Positions 33,922-49,109 of a stretch of 64,000 nucleotides of DNA are shown here, in pieces. The notes beneath the pieces are model-generated. The model was given only the letters and a program-made list of their open reading frames with translations. It had not been told where the DNA came from and did no database searches. The position numbers were made by a program, and so were the translations under genes. Origin of the DNA: Amorphophallus konjac (Eukaryota > Streptophyta > Magnoliopsida > Alismatales > Araceae); contig JAHNEJ010001089.1 of NCBI GenBank assembly GCA_022559845.1, positions 1 to 64,000 on the forward strand. The letters are read 5' to 3'. Each line of letters opens with the position of its first letter. The stretch's first letter is position 1.

Positions 33922-35158
33922 ACTAGCTGACCTGGGTAGCGGCGGATACTGTCCCTGCTGCTGCTGCTGCTGTGGCCTCTACTGCTGGGGAACCTGCTGC
34001 TGCTGAGGAAACTGCTGCTGCTGCCTCTGAGGATAGTCACACGCCATGTGCCCTGGCTGGTCACACCAAAAATAGATAATCGGCGTCATGCACTGCCTCC
34101 CTGGGTGAAACCCGCTACACCGTAGACACGGTCTTTGCGATCCACCCATTGACCCCTGCCGCTGCAAAGGTGCAGGCTGTTGTACACTGCCCGATGATGC
34201 CTGCCCCTGACCCTTGGGCTTCTTCTTACCAAACCCCTTCTCGAAGAACTTCTTAACCTTCAAGCTGAAAGGAGCAGATCCTGTCACTGACGCTGCCGGT
34301 GCCGGCGCTCCAGAACCACCCGACGAATGCTGGAAGGAACCCTGCTGCTGGGTAGCCGACTGCTGGCTGCGACCTGACAAAGACTGTCCCTGGCTAATCG
34401 ATCCTCGAGTCCTCTGCATATCCATCTCTAAAGAAGTCGCAACGCGAGATGCTGTCTCCAAATCGGTGGCAACATTCGCGATCAAGTGGTGTCTCAACTC
34501 CAGCCTCAAGCCCTGAACGAACTTTGCGATCTTCACCTTCTCATGCTCCATGATGTGAGGTGCATACTGACCCAGCTCAATAAATCGGGCCCTGTACTGC
34601 AACACAGACATGTCTCCCTGAACCAGCTCCAAGAACACACGCATCCGCTGCGTAGCAATATACTATGGACAGTACGTACGCTCGAAAGCACTGACAAAGT
34701 CGCTCCACTCTATCTACACGAGGGGGCGCAACTGAAAAGACGTCTTCCACTCGGAAGACCACCATGCTCGAGGTACCCTGCAACTGGTAACAGGCCAATG
34801 TCACTCGGTCCTCTGCAGCACACCACGCGGAACTCAACACCCACTCCATCTCGTCGAGCCAATCACGAGCCGCATCGGGGTCTGGCTGACCGCCATAGTA
34901 AGGAGGATGGAACTGCATGAAATCCCTCATTACTCAGCCTGGCCCACCCCTAGTCGACGAGCCCTCACCAGCCTCTCCACCGAACTGCTGCGACATAAGC
35001 TGGTACATGCCACGAAAGAAATCCTCGGCCCCCGGAAACCTCGCAGTATCCACTGTCTCGGTGGCCGCTGGTGGCGCTCTGCTATGCTCCTCCTGCTGGA
35101 TCTCCTGACCTCCAGCCGACTGCCCCTGCTGAGAGCGAGTACTCCGCCTCGGCGCCAT
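33922..35158 (-). pseudogene. Element F gag
   Basis: Capsid/nucleocapsid gene. ATG at 35158 opens MAPRRSTRSQQGQ, typical of Tekay gag, stopped by TGA at 34936-34934; the frame continues with the capsid domain (R-D-F-M-Q-F, P-D-P-D-A-A-R-D-W-L) to ~34790. Frame breaks follow, then 34644-33979 with F-L-E-L-V-Q-G-D-M-S-V and a Ser/Gln-rich linker. Knuckle C-L-R-C-S-G-F-H-x4-C is intact. The main CCHC knuckle reads Y-F-W-C-D-Q-P-G-H-M-A-C-D-Y: first and last Cys are both Tyr. A CAG-to-TAG stop lies in a Gln run at 33979. Confidence 0.9.
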
Positions 35159-35308
35159 ACTCACACCTGAAACAGAAGACAGAAAACACGGAAATAGCAA
35201 GGTCAAGAAAAACGTACGATGCCCGATGCCAGTGTCAACCGTACATCATCGCTGTGGACTAGTGGACCACTACAATTATCTATGATTCTCGTATAGCTCC
35301 ACAACCGC

Positions 35309-35320
35309 GCTCTGATACCA
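35309..35320 (-). other. Primer-binding site (tRNA-Met) of F
   Basis: TGGTATCAGAGC on the minus strand, two bases from the 5' LTR end at 35323; exact match. Confidence 0.94.
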
Positions 35321-35322
35321 GC

Positions 35323-37875
35323 TGTAATGACCTGAGAATCTGATTACTGGGAAGGCCCGATAACCCGAGACTCGTACCGCCACCCACGAGTCCGAAGACT
35401 CGGAAGGGTTAGAAGGATGGTGCGGAGACTACACAAGTATCACAAATAATTGCAGAAATTAAATAGTTGATAAGATTAAACAGGAAAAAAATTAACAATT
35501 TACATGGTCCGCAAGATAACAATAAAATAACAACAGTAGTCCACAACTACTACAAAGATAAGAAAGAAAGTACAGCTACACGGGGCATACCCCGGCTCTG
35601 ACCTCTGGCACTAACGCTGGGCACCCAAACCACGCTGAGCCTCGGACGCGCTCCCCTGAAGCCGCGCCTTGCCTGAAACACGGTGAAAACACGCAGGGAA
35701 TGAGTCTTGGAACAATACTCAGTAGGGATCACTCGAACCCTACCTCGTAAACGGAGAAACCGCTACACTAGCAGTAAGCGAGTACCTCAAAAAAGGAAGC
35801 CCTGCCATCTACAAGTCACCTGTCTCACGGCACGAAAATCGAGACACGAGTCACAGCGAGAGTACCGAAACACCCGGCTAACACGACAAAACTCGAAAGT
35901 CGAAGTCACGATGACTGACAGTCTGCCACACCCCGACTCGACAGGAGTACGTCCCACTAGAAGCACAGCCGGTAGCGTCCCCTGATGTCTTACACCGCAC
36001 CACAGGTGAACTGTCTGACGTGGTAGCGCCTACCAAAGGCACGGACACCTAACAAGAACTACAACGAGTGACTAGTTGGGGTCACGCTCGTCAGCGTAGG
36101 TCCACCCGCCCCAACCACGTGTGTAAACACAGACCATGCGTCCTAGGTCTAGCCCTCTGACCAATTTTCCCCTTAGCCGGACTCTGGCTGCAAGACGTGG
36201 GGCCCGACGAAAACCGATCCATAAATCTTCTCTAAGGGTAGCCTCTCCACCACTCCCTGGTGGGACCACACGCGTGTAAGCAGGCTACGACTAGTGGAGG
36301 GTCACTGAAGGAGTAGACTCTCAAGTCAACGAAAAACTACGTCCGTATCCGACAACATACGGGGACCACCCCAAGTACTGGCATCGTCGCACGGCGACCA
36401 CGGTCGGACAAGAAAATGGGACTGCGAACACCTCGGGGCAGTCCAAGCCTGACGGTCTACCCTAGACGCGTCACAGGCCTCTGACGGTCTAGGCGGGACC
36501 GTCATAGGAAGCCTGACGGTCCTAGGCTGGACCATCACAAGCACCTGACGGTTCGACGCCGGCCGTCACGCTCCCAGCGCAAAGCAAAGTGTAACGCGCC
36601 TGCCCTGGCGCGTTACAGGTTGTGACGCCGCCACGGAGGTGCGTCACGGGGTGTGACGGTCCACACCAGGAGCGTCACGCAGCCTGAGGGTTCAAACGTT
36701 CAAAAAGCGCCCTAACGCGCCCACCCTGTGCCGTCACAAGGATGTGACGCGCCAGGCCTGGGGCGTCACATGCCTTGACCCCCAACGGTCAAAACAATGG
36801 TCACATGCCAACGGTCGGATGCCTCTGACGGCCCAACCCAGGCGCGTCACACGCCTGTGGCGGTCTATCGCGGGACCGTCACAGCCCCTGACCCCAGCTG
36901 GCTAACAAGGGCCGTGACGCACCCCCCCAGGCGCGTCACGCGGTGTGACGGTCCCTGGAAGGACCGTCACACCCGCCCGACGGTGAAACGGCGGGAAAGC
37001 CCAAAAAATCCAACCACGCCCCCATGCCTCCACCGGAGAGGGAGAAATCAAAGGGGAAGACCCCTGGGGACCCCTAGCATGATACTTGGCCATCAAAACG
37101 TGAAATCGCGGCCTAAAACCATAGATCGGGCGAGCTCTCCCCAAATCATGGAAAACCCCAAACCCGCTCAATCAAGCCCCTCTCGGCCTCCCCACGGCCT
37201 ATAAACCACGGAAAAGAACGGTAAGAAGCTACAGAACGTCACCCTACCTCAATGGAGCGAATGCTCCGCCGAATGGTCCGTGAACCGCGAAGAACGCTTT
37301 AGAAAACCTCGCCTCTTCATGCTTCCCACGCTCGCCACACGCCCACAAGATCGCCTCGCCACCACCCACGTCGTCGCGCCGTCGCCCCGCCACCGTCTGC
37401 AGTCCGAAGGGAGCTCGCCGCGCTCAAACGGGAGGAAGAGAGGGAGAGAGGGGGTCGCAGTGGGGAGAAACGGAGGAGGAAGAAGAAGAAGAAAGAGAAG
37501 GTGGGGGAGAGAGAGAAAATAGGGGGGGTATTTATAGGAAAATCCTAAAATTCTGAAAAATTCTGAAAAATAGAAAATTACGTTTCCAAGATCCTCGGAG
37601 TGCATCGATCGCAACGGTACCACTCGTGCCCAGGTGAACGACCCGGTTCACCTGCAGCGAGGTTCCGAGGGAATTACCGAAACACACACCGGTAGTCGGA
37701 AAACACGCGCGGAAAAGCCGCGGAACGCTCCCGGGCCTCCGAAACAACTCCGGATTGTGCCGATTCGAACACGAAAGATGTCCGGAACGAAATTTCAAAC
37801 ACGACGGAGCCGGACACTCCGAGAAACCAGATCCGGGACCCACGAAGAAGAATCCAAAAGGTCCAAGATATTACA
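35323..37875 (-). mobile_element. Element F 5' LTR (2553 bp)
   Basis: Starts TGTAATATCTTGG at 37875 and ends GGTCATTACA at 35323 on the minus strand. TATA at 37529-37536. Inverted-pair array at 36430-36990, including GCGGTCT-ATCGCG-GGACCGT (36860-36879). Donor-like GAG/GTAGGG (37247) and acceptor-like TTTCAG (35673). Confidence 0.95.
35673..37247 (-). other. Predicted intron within the LTR of F
   Basis: Donor TTGAG/GTAGGGTGAC and acceptor GTGTTTCAG/GC, kept in both LTR copies. The segment would remove the whole inverted-pair array. Not demonstrated. Confidence 0.35.
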
Positions 37876-37899
37876 AGAACCCTCTCAAGTTGCTACAAG

Positions 37900-38085
37900 A
37901 AGATGGGATACGTTGTGTAGAACAACTTCCAGGATCGACTGAAGTACAAGGCAGTCAAAGTATTATATGTGTTGAAGCAAGTACCCGAGACATGGTATGA
38001 AAGGCGTGCATCTCTTTTAACCAAGAATGGGTTCAATAGGTGGAAAGCTTGGAAGATGATGGATGCTCAAGACACAAGTATTGAA
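37900..38085 (+). pseudogene. Element E Copia reverse transcriptase scrap
   Basis: About 30 codons around 37960-38060 resemble the Copia RT segment after the catalytic box: V-L-Y-V-L-K-Q-V-P-E-T-W-Y-E-R, then L-L-T-K-N-G-F-N-R (family pattern A-L-Y-G-L-K-Q-A-P-R-x-W-Y). The YVDD box, integrase and protease are absent. It is the only pol sequence left in E, directly right of element F. Confidence 0.75.
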
Positions 38086-40356
38086 AATAAATTTATGAGC
38101 TCTATTTTAGAAAACATTAAAAAAACTATTTTTGTTGTTAGAATGCATTACATTTTTTCATGAATCACCATTGCATCAATGCATTTCATGAATCTGAAAA
38201 TTCATCTGTTTGTTTATCATTGCATGACTACATGGTATATCAAATGGTGAATTGAGGAAGGGCAAGTCATTCTTGTCTGAAGACTATCACCATACGTGAG
38301 AATGTGTCTCCGCCTGATACTATGAGTCACTTATTCATTTAGGTCATAGGTTGCATGTTTTTCAAAAACAAAAATGTCATTGTGTAATTTGTGCACATAG
38401 AAAGGGGGAGCTTGCTTTTGAATGAATGTTTTTGAAGTGTAAATTGAACTCATCCTTGTAAAAATGCATCTCATATTAATTGTCATATCTGAGTTGATCA
38501 TGACACTATTGTGTGAGTCTCGAGACTTCGATTTTTGGTACTAACAATGAATCGCTAGTCGCTTTTAAGACCATTGTTGAGGTAACATGATTGAAGGCAC
38601 ATGGTGATACATGTTGAATTCAGGTATTGATTCTAAAACTTGAATTGACATTCATCCAGCCTGCTATGGTGATGCTGCTCATTTGACAGGTATCAATACT
38701 TGAAATCTGATCTGTTATCTTCACTAGCATGATGAGATGAACTTGTCAAATTGTTTGAATGGCATTGCAAACTCTAAAGATTTTGATGATTTTGAACATC
38801 TTTCAATCTGAATTGGTTGAGGTCTTTTCAACTTGACTGAGTATCTGGTATATCAAATGATGAGCAGTGAAAAGGTGGATTGCATCCACCTGAAAACTCT
38901 CACTATGCGTGAGTTGGTCTTTGGATCAAGGTTCTCCGCCTTGTATTAGAACTCAGAAAATTAGAAAGGTTGATTTATGAATGAATCTTTGAACTGAGCT
39001 ATTTGAATTGAAAATATGTTTTTGATCAAATGATCCATACATTTGACTTGTGGATGATTTCTCACTTCAAACCTGTGAAATGACCTTGAAAATCTATTTT
39101 TGAATAAATCCTGAAATCAATCGGGTTGCATTGCTTGTTCTTGATCATATTTGCACCCTTGTTCATGAAGGCCATGTCTTGGAAAATGCTTGATTGTTTA
39201 TCATTTGAATGTGAATGCCCTCATGTGAAATATGTCTAGATATTCTAAAATCGAGATTTGCATCTTCCCTTTGCATATTGCATTGCATTCTTATATGCTC
39301 ATAGGTTGCATTGCATTAGCACTCATGCATTAGCTGCATCTAGTTCATTCAATTGGTATTCATTCATGGCATCAGCAATCTTGCATCACATTGCATATTT
39401 ACATTGCATGTTGGATACATTCCCCTTTGCATGCTTGCTTGCTATAATATACTATTCACCCCCATCCTTTGGAATTTCTAAGACCGCACATTTCTTGCTA
39501 AAAAAATACTACATTTGAGTCATGATTGGAGTGTTTCATGTTGTACACTCTGGGAAGTTCATATTTCATAAGTGTATCTATTTAGAGGGAGTTGCACTGT
39601 TATGTATTCATGATATTTTCGGTACACATGCTGAATCAAATTCGCACACTTCATGCATAAAATGTGAAAATGAGTGTTAAAGATAAGGATATATGAATTT
39701 CTTTTAAACACTCTCGAGATGTTAAACTTGTTGCATGTATGTTGAAGAGACAGTTGAGGAAAAAGTTGCCTACCTATCCTTATTGAAAAATCTTGAATGA
39801 AAATGAAAGGCAGAGCAATGCTCAGTCTCACTGAGTAAATTGGGCACATGTCACCTGAGACGTGATGTGGTTCATTTCTGAAAAGTGTTGACTAAAGTAC
39901 CTCTATTCAAAATAAGGTGAAATGGTTCAGTATTCTGAGTAACCGAAGATTCTGGCATGAGCTCCATGCGTCTACTCGCGTAAAAAGGAATTATTTGAAC
40001 GTGATCACTCTTAGAAAAATTTTGATTATCTGTGTAAAATTGTTGAGGTAGAGCGAAGCCTCCAATACGCTGTTCTCAAAATTGAAGTACAATCTGTAAA
40101 ATGTCTCATTGTGTTAATCTGAAAATCTGAATATCCATATTGCAACTATCATTTTTCATGTTACTCACTTACACATCTGAAAATTTGATTTAATATGTAT
40201 TCATAAAGTTGATTGGCTGCATTAGCAATTGCATGAATCTCCTATATGATTGCACAATCTCCCATGTGATACACATGTGCATTCCGATTGTCATGACCCG
40301 CATGCACCCTTCCTATACCTATCCTCTCTTAAATAACTTCGGGGGAGCTGTGTTGC

Positions 40357-40393
<37 letters not shown>

Positions 40394-40929
40394 TTTGTTT
40401 GATTGCATTTTTATGCATCTCCCATTCCATCACTTATATGTGTTGCATCTCATGCATTTCACACTAAAATTTAAAAATCTGAAAATGAAGAAAATTCAAA
40501 AATTGGATGGACTTCAAATGCCTTACACTTGCTCAATGTGTTGAATGGACAATGGGGAGAAAGATTGGAATCACACTGATTTGTTAGTCTCCGGTCTACT
40601 CATCTTTCCATGAGATAATAATCACCAATTAGCATCATCTTATTAGAATCATATTATTTTGTTCGTCCATGATCTGCTCTTGCTTCATCTCTAAGGTGTG
40701 CCACTTATCCCGTTGTTCTTGCTTCGTTGGTTTCTTGGACTAAGGGGGAGATAAGCTTGCTCTTTCTTCGTTGGCTTCTTACAGCTTGTTGATATTGTTG
40801 ATCATGTCACAGGGGGAGAATATTTTGCATTATCTCACTTTTAGATAATGTCAAAGAGGGAGAAGAATCTATGTGCCATTCTGTTGTATCATCATTAAGT
40901 TTGTCATCATCACTAAGTTTGTCATCATC
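38086..40929 (+). other. Element E 3' non-coding region
   Basis: AT-rich DNA without a long frame. It has several polypurine-like tracts (about 38401, 40741, 40811, 40855), as noted for SIRE-like elements with long 3' regions. No envelope-like frame is visible. An (AT)n run sits at 40360-40390. Confidence 0.6.
40360..40390. repeat. (AT)n microsatellite
   Basis: ~31 bp of pure AT dinucleotide inside E's 3' region. Confidence 0.95.
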
Positions 40930-40943
40930 AAAAAGGGGGAGAT
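40930..40943 (+). other. Polypurine tract of E
   Basis: AAAAAGGGGGAGAT immediately before TGTTGAG, the 3' LTR start. Confidence 0.88.
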
Positions 40944-43473
<2,530 letters not shown>

Positions 43474-46135
43474 CGAACCCTAATGTTGGATCGCGTATTT
43501 CGAAGGTAAGGAGACATCTTCTCAGATTAGTTCTTTAGAACTTTATGTTCCCCTTAGTTTTATCTAACTTTCCTCAAACTTTTGTGCTAGAAGACCCAGC
43601 CGTTGAAGAATATACGGCGTGCAAGTTGCTGGTTCGCAACAGACTGCACAGGAACCAGTGTGCCGGTCCAGTGAAGATCAAGAAATTAGAAGCCCAAATT
43701 GAGGTATTTAAAAATTGGTCCTTTAGAACTTTCTGTTCCTTTTTGTATCTTCTACCCATCCTCTAATTTTCATGGATTTAGGTCAAGAGGATCGGGAGAT
43801 AGAGGGACAGGAAGTTACTGGTTTGGCACAAGATGTGCAGGACCTGGGGTTTACTTCTAGTCAGAAATTTGAAGTCTAGAGACTAAATCAAAGGTAGGTT
43901 ATCTCGTGAAAAGGATAAATTAACGTGTTAGGAACAAGAGCCCTTTGTTTCCCCCTGTTTTCATTGATTGTACATGACGAATTTAATGTTTTATTATGAC
44001 TGCACATGCATGATCCTTATAGCATGTTATCCTTATACCTTTTAACCAAAGATGAAAATTATTGTTTAATTCATGCCCAATCATGCATCCTAGTCGATAA
44101 AAACATGTTAACATGCTTTACCCTTCTAGTCCTCATAAGTTTCATGCATAAATTTTCCCAAAAATTAGCCATGTACCTTGATTTTACTTCTGTTGGTTAC
44201 CGGGAATAAACGGTCTCTACTAGACCGCCAGATGTATGTAACGGCCATGCGATAGACCGCTAAGCTTCTACATGCGGTCCTCAAATGACCGCTAGGCTCT
44301 GTCTATTCTCTGCAACTTGTTAACTCCAAACAGATTACATATTGACCCTATTAAACATATGTTAAGCCTGGATAATTAGGTCTTATTCCTGGTTGTAACT
44401 ATACCTTTATGAACTTGGTTATATCATGCACTAAACATGTTGGGTTTCATGTCTCTCATGTTTTAAATACCTATTTTAAACTTATGTTAATTTCATGCCA
44501 AAACCATATACTCTTGTATTTACCTTAAATTTCATATGGTTCATGGACTTGTCTAGTTTGATTTAATCACTATTTTATCACGATCCTTTCTTATCTAGAG
44601 TTATTTCTTAAGTACATGACACGTATTCTGGTATGATGTAATTAGATACACTTTGCACTTATAAGCATACAATCTTAGACTTGTGATCCTCTCCATTAGA
44701 TATTCTTTCCACCGGACTAGGTGATCTTGTTGCAAGGCCTCCATAAGTCTCCGCAAGCTTGGGATTCCCACTAGGATGTCGAACTGGTTGTACCCTCAAA
44801 ACCCAATGGTCTAGAGAGCACTTTACTCGAGTTTTCTATGTTTTAGATCTTAGCGGCCATCTATTAGATAGCCAGAGTCTAGTAGCGGCCATTCACTTCG
44901 CCAAAGACACCTAGCGGCCCTGCCATGACCGCAAGGTTCCAGAGATTTCACTACGTCGACACTTTCTTTCTTCATGCGTCGACTCTGTCATTAAATGGTC
45001 CAGTACTAACCTCTAATTCCACAAAATGGTCCAGTCTTGACCGCAAGTGTCCTCTGTGTTCTTAACCCAAGGTTTAACCTAAGAGTTGATTTTCCTATAA
45101 TCCTAGATGGTCTATTGATTATCTAGAACCTAACGTCTTACTCAATAAGCCACTAATTAATTATGGAAGTTAAGGAATGTACCGTTATGCTGCCGAATTT
45201 CTGCCGTAACATGACCTTGTTTTAATTCTTCTTTGAACTCTCATGTCCTTAATTTGAAGCATTCTTACCTTGATATTGTTATCATGAGCTTATTATTTGA
45301 ATTGTTATATTATTGGCCGAGCTTTATTGTTATACTCATGGAAGTAGTTGGATTTATAACGTAAAGATGCAGATCGGGCACTGATTATGTCCAAGGGTTC
45401 AACTCTAGCCCCCTTGGCTGATTGTCAGAAACATGCTATAAACCATGGGGTATAATGAACACTGACGCCGCATTGTGCTGGGAGTACTTTCTTTTATAAA
45501 TGAGTGAAAATCACGAGGCTCTCTTGTAATTATCACTTGCTTGTGACATGACATTCTAGTGCATAGCCTTTATGGTTATGGAAAGTGAAAAGTGCATTCT
45601 CGTTAAGTGCTTGTACATTCTTGTTCGTGAAAGGCCACAATCTATTCTTGCTTGATCGTATTATCAACCTACATGAACTCTCATATCTCTTGATCATATC
45701 TAGTTACTTGTGTTACTTCGGTTTACACCGCATGTTTTACCATATTTCATTATCTTATTTTTCCTAGAGCTAAGATGCTAATTACTTAAACATTTCCCTT
45801 CATGTTGATATGAAGATACCTACTGGACAAGTGTGCTCATTCTCTACTTTTCTATTCTTTTTTAAAAAAATTTAGCGGGTCAAATTTAGACTATTCAAGT
45901 GATGGATCCAAGAGCGATTAAAGAAAGAGCGACGCCTTAGTTGTCTTTGGTCATTAGTCAAGAGTCGATTATGTAATTTTTCATTTTATTGAGTCTACTT
46001 AGTCCAAGAGTCAACATTATTTACTTTTGATTATTACTTAAATAAAGCAAAGATTTTGTCCAAATATTGTGCATTCATTTCTTATGTGTGAATGTGTTAG
46101 CGCTCTGATTATATTACTCATTTGAGGCGTACTAG
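43474..46135 (+). mobile_element. Element D 3' LTR, piece 2
   Basis: Continues D's LTR from CGAACCCTAATG, matching 15404-18074. Donor-like GAAG/GTAAGG kept (43504-43510); acceptor degraded (ATTTAG at 45874). Ends ACTAG (46131-46135), the left target duplication of element H. Confidence 0.93.
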
Positions 46136-47957
46136 TGATAACTTCATATTTTCACATATTATTTCTGTATACTTGGGAGAATATTCTAAATAAAATTACT
46201 TATTATGTGTGAAAATGATGATAGAAAGATATTTTTTTTAAAATGTGAGTTCTCATGGAAAACATCTATTATTGAGAGTAATTGACTAATGTTTTATGTT
46301 AACAACACTATAAATATCTATTGACACACATGCATTTTCTTTTAAATGACAGGCTGTGGGTATTGTAACACAAGCATGGTGGGTATGGCATCACGCAGAT
46401 GGATATAAATAGTTGCATGAAGTGTTGGTAGTGTAACATACATGAAATGTATAAAGTGCGTGACAAGGCAAGATGGTTGCATGAAGTGGCAACGTGATGA
46501 TGCGGTTGCATGAGACCTTTGGCTTAATTTGCATGCATGAAACAAATGAGGTGTTTTCGTGGGCTTCACGAAGGTGGCCAAGCACGAAAGGCCTGCTGGT
46601 GTGGCTATCTCCGCGTACATGGCAACAGTAAAAGTCGTAAGACGGGATGGTGCCAACGTGGATCGCTAAGCCATGAGCTGGAGCCTGGAATGCGGAGGGG
46701 ATTAGGAGGTTGTTCACAATGGGTGTTTGTGTCTCCATAGTCACCGCGGGAATATCGGCAGTGGCTTGCAGTGGACTTCACATGGACGCTGTCGACGAAG
46801 ATAAAGCACCTGCATCCATAGAAGGCAGAGGGAATCTCCCCACCCATGCGAACGATCACCGCGCACGGAGCATGGATAACAGGACGGAGGCGAGAACGGC
46901 GGAGGTGGTTCCGCGGAGCAGCTGGCGTCGCCCATACCCCTATAAAAGGGAGGCACAAGGAACGCAGCCAGGGGGTTCATGCTTTGCTTTTGTTTCTTTA
47001 GTTTCAGTTCTTAGTGTTTGGCCTTGGCAGCGTTTCTCTCTCTTGTGCGTTCCTCCGTAGCTCAGCGGACAGACGTGCGGCATCAGCAACCTCTCATGCG
47101 AGAGCCTCCTGTAGCTGCTGCAGCACCGTGTACGGCTCTTCCCATCCCCAGCCACCGTCCGTGCCGGCAACGTGAGCTCGCCTACTCTGATGTGCAAGCG
47201 GCGTTTGTGGCGAGCTTCCTCCGCTCGAGCTTCCATGGCGTGAAGAGAGACGCCGGCGAGCCCTCTCTCTGCATCACCTTCTCGTGTGGAGGCTCTCAAC
47301 TGCAGCAAAGCCTCTTCTGCCATCCGTAGGCCTTCGTTCCTTGCTGCCATGAGAGCCCCTTCTGTTGCGAACTGTACTTCCGTGGCATGAAGGAAGGGAT
47401 GTTGGGGAGTTCCCTCTGCCGCTCGCATGTGATCTCTAGGACGTAAAGAAGAGAGAGAGCACAGTTCTACAGTTGTTTCCTTATTTGTGCATTGTTATTT
47501 TCTTTATATTGTGCATTTGAGCTTCTTTTATCGTCTCTTGTATTGTTTAGTTTAACTTAGTTAAGTAATAGATCATAGTTGCCTTAGATTAGATGAATAC
47601 GTTGCAAGAATGTCCCTTCATTAATATAAGTGTTTTACTTCTTCGTCTTCATTTCTCTTCCTATTCTCTAAGTAGGTGTGATTGATATCGTATTTGCATT
47701 TGTTTGATTTAATGGGTGTATTAGTTCCTTAAGTCCATTCATCTAGGATAATTAATTTTAATTTATCAACTCTTATTTCAGTGTCCATTTGCCATAAATT
47801 GTTAATTATAGAAACTCAAGATTTTCTAACTTAAAAATCTAAATTTCCCTGTGGATTCGACTCGGTCTCACCACTTAACTAATTTCCGTTAATTAATTTG
47901 TGGGCCTATAATTAATCTTGGTAGTGGATGTATTAACGACATGCGTTTTAACTATCA
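46136..47957 (+). mobile_element. Element H 5' LTR (1822 bp)
   Basis: First 905 bp (46136-47040) match the 3' LTR with ~17 differences by eye. From 47041 to about 47460 the two hardly align, and the rest aligns only loosely. TATA at 46941-46948. Open frames in 46.9-47.4 kb are in the LTR and are not shared with the other LTR. Confidence 0.93.
46941..46948 (+). promoter_or_regulatory. Element H LTR TATA box
   Basis: TATAAAAG preceded by CCC, predicting a start near 46972. Copy in the 3' LTR at 56264-56271. Confidence 0.7.
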
Positions 47958-47962
47958 ATTTT

Positions 47963-47980
47963 TGGCGCCGCTGCCGGGGA
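47963..47980 (+). other. Primer-binding site (tRNA-Asp) of H
   Basis: TGGCGCCGCTGCCGGGGA, five bases after the LTR, matching the Athila/Tat primer site complementary to tRNA-Asp except for one base (C for T at position 9). Confidence 0.88.
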
Positions 47981-49109
47981 GGTTTATGATTTTTAGGTTG
48001 TTAATCTTGTGTTTTTGTACATAAATTGACACTAATCATTTCTATTTTTTTTTGTTGCAGGGAGATAATCAAAAAAAGAAAAAAATAGAAAAAGGTAAAC
48101 AAAAAAAAATTGGGTGAGCGCTTTCCAAGTAAGTACTCACATTTTCCCTTCTTGTGAGTTCAATTTCTTTTTCTTTCTTTCATTTTTCATATCTTGTGGC
48201 TAGATAGGTTCACAAAATAAAACTGAAAAAAAATTCCATTTGAACTTTAATAAAAACCTTCATCTCAAGAGTAGCAACCACATTGCCATGTCTTAGGCCA
48301 TGCATCATTTAGGCTTGAATTCATTTTGTGATTAAATGCATTGTGGAAGAATTTTGCAAGGTGAGTTCTTTCTTTTTCCTAAATCACATGACATGCATTT
48401 TTGCATAGAACCCCTTGTTTGATATTGTGGTGTTGCATTTCATTTCAAATTTATCTTAAGGGCAAAACCCATAATCACATAAGGTGGGGATTTCATCACC
48501 CTTCCTTAGCCCACAAACCACAACTCCACATTTTGCATTTCCCAAGCCTAATAAAATCTAGTAGACATTGGCCCTAGGGTTCACTTTGAGATTTGATTTC
48601 ACTTGGGCCCATTATCAATTTGGAAACTAGTGTCTAGGAAAGAGGTCCGATGGCAAACGCCTTAAGTGGGATTGTGGTTTATTAATTAGGACCCTACATC
48701 AGTAGGGGGAGCCTCCCACAACCCCACCTCTTTCCTGGCTAGTGGACAAATTTGGTAGCGGGCTTGGGCTGGATTTAAGTTGATTTGTGAGAAAGCTAAC
48801 ATTTGAGCCCACTTAGTGGTTAAACCTTAAGGGAAATTGTGCTTGTATCACCATCTAAAGGCTGGTGTCTAGGCAAGAGGTTAAAAGGCTACGCCTAAGT
48901 GGATCCGTGGTTCATTAATTAGGAGCTTGCGAAAGCAAGGGGAACCTCCCACGATCCTACCTCTTACCTGGCCAACTTGAAGGTCGGTGTGTGCAAGATT
49001 GCAATTGAACTTTGGGGACTTCTCACTATTTGTGCTCTTAAGTCCAAGGAGCCCTAAGTCTTGTAGGTTAATTTGTTGAACAAGTGTTTGCAAAAATTAA
49101 AAAAAAAAT
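47981..49109 (+). other. Element H leader with duplicated hairpin segment
   Basis: Long untranslated leader. Two ~115-bp related segments (about 48625-48740 and 48857-48973) share GGTGTCTAGG-AAGAGGT, GGTTYATTAATTAGGA, GGGGARCCTCCCAC and CCTCTT-CCTGG. In the first, CTAGGAAAGAGGT (48634-48646) pairs with ACCTCTTTCCTGG (48726-48738); in the second, 48869-48881 pairs with 48959-48971. The design suggests a packaging or dimerisation signal, which is inference. Confidence 0.6.

Larger units (their letters stand above)
25043..37875 (-). mobile_element. Element F: Tekay-type chromovirus
   Basis: Minus-strand element with a perfect AGAAC duplication (25038-25042 and 37876-37880). Both LTRs are 2553 bp (35323-37875 is the 5' LTR, 25043-27595 the 3' LTR). 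Order on the minus strand: LTR, primer site, gag, protease, [solo LTR G], RT/RNase H, integrase with chromodomain, polypurine tract, LTR. The chromodomain and domain order assign it to Gypsy Tekay/Del. It is full length but carries many stops. Confidence 0.95.

Noticed and set aside
47050..47095. tRNA-like start (CCGTAGCTCAGCGGACAGA) in the H 5' LTR
   Set aside because: The D-arm looks tRNA-like, but the D-stem does not close properly and no anticodon stem or T-arm (GGTTCRANNC) follows at the right distance.
46940..47428. 162-residue minus-strand frame in H
   Set aside because: It is within the 5' LTR, crosses the U3/U5 breakpoint and is absent from the 3' LTR.
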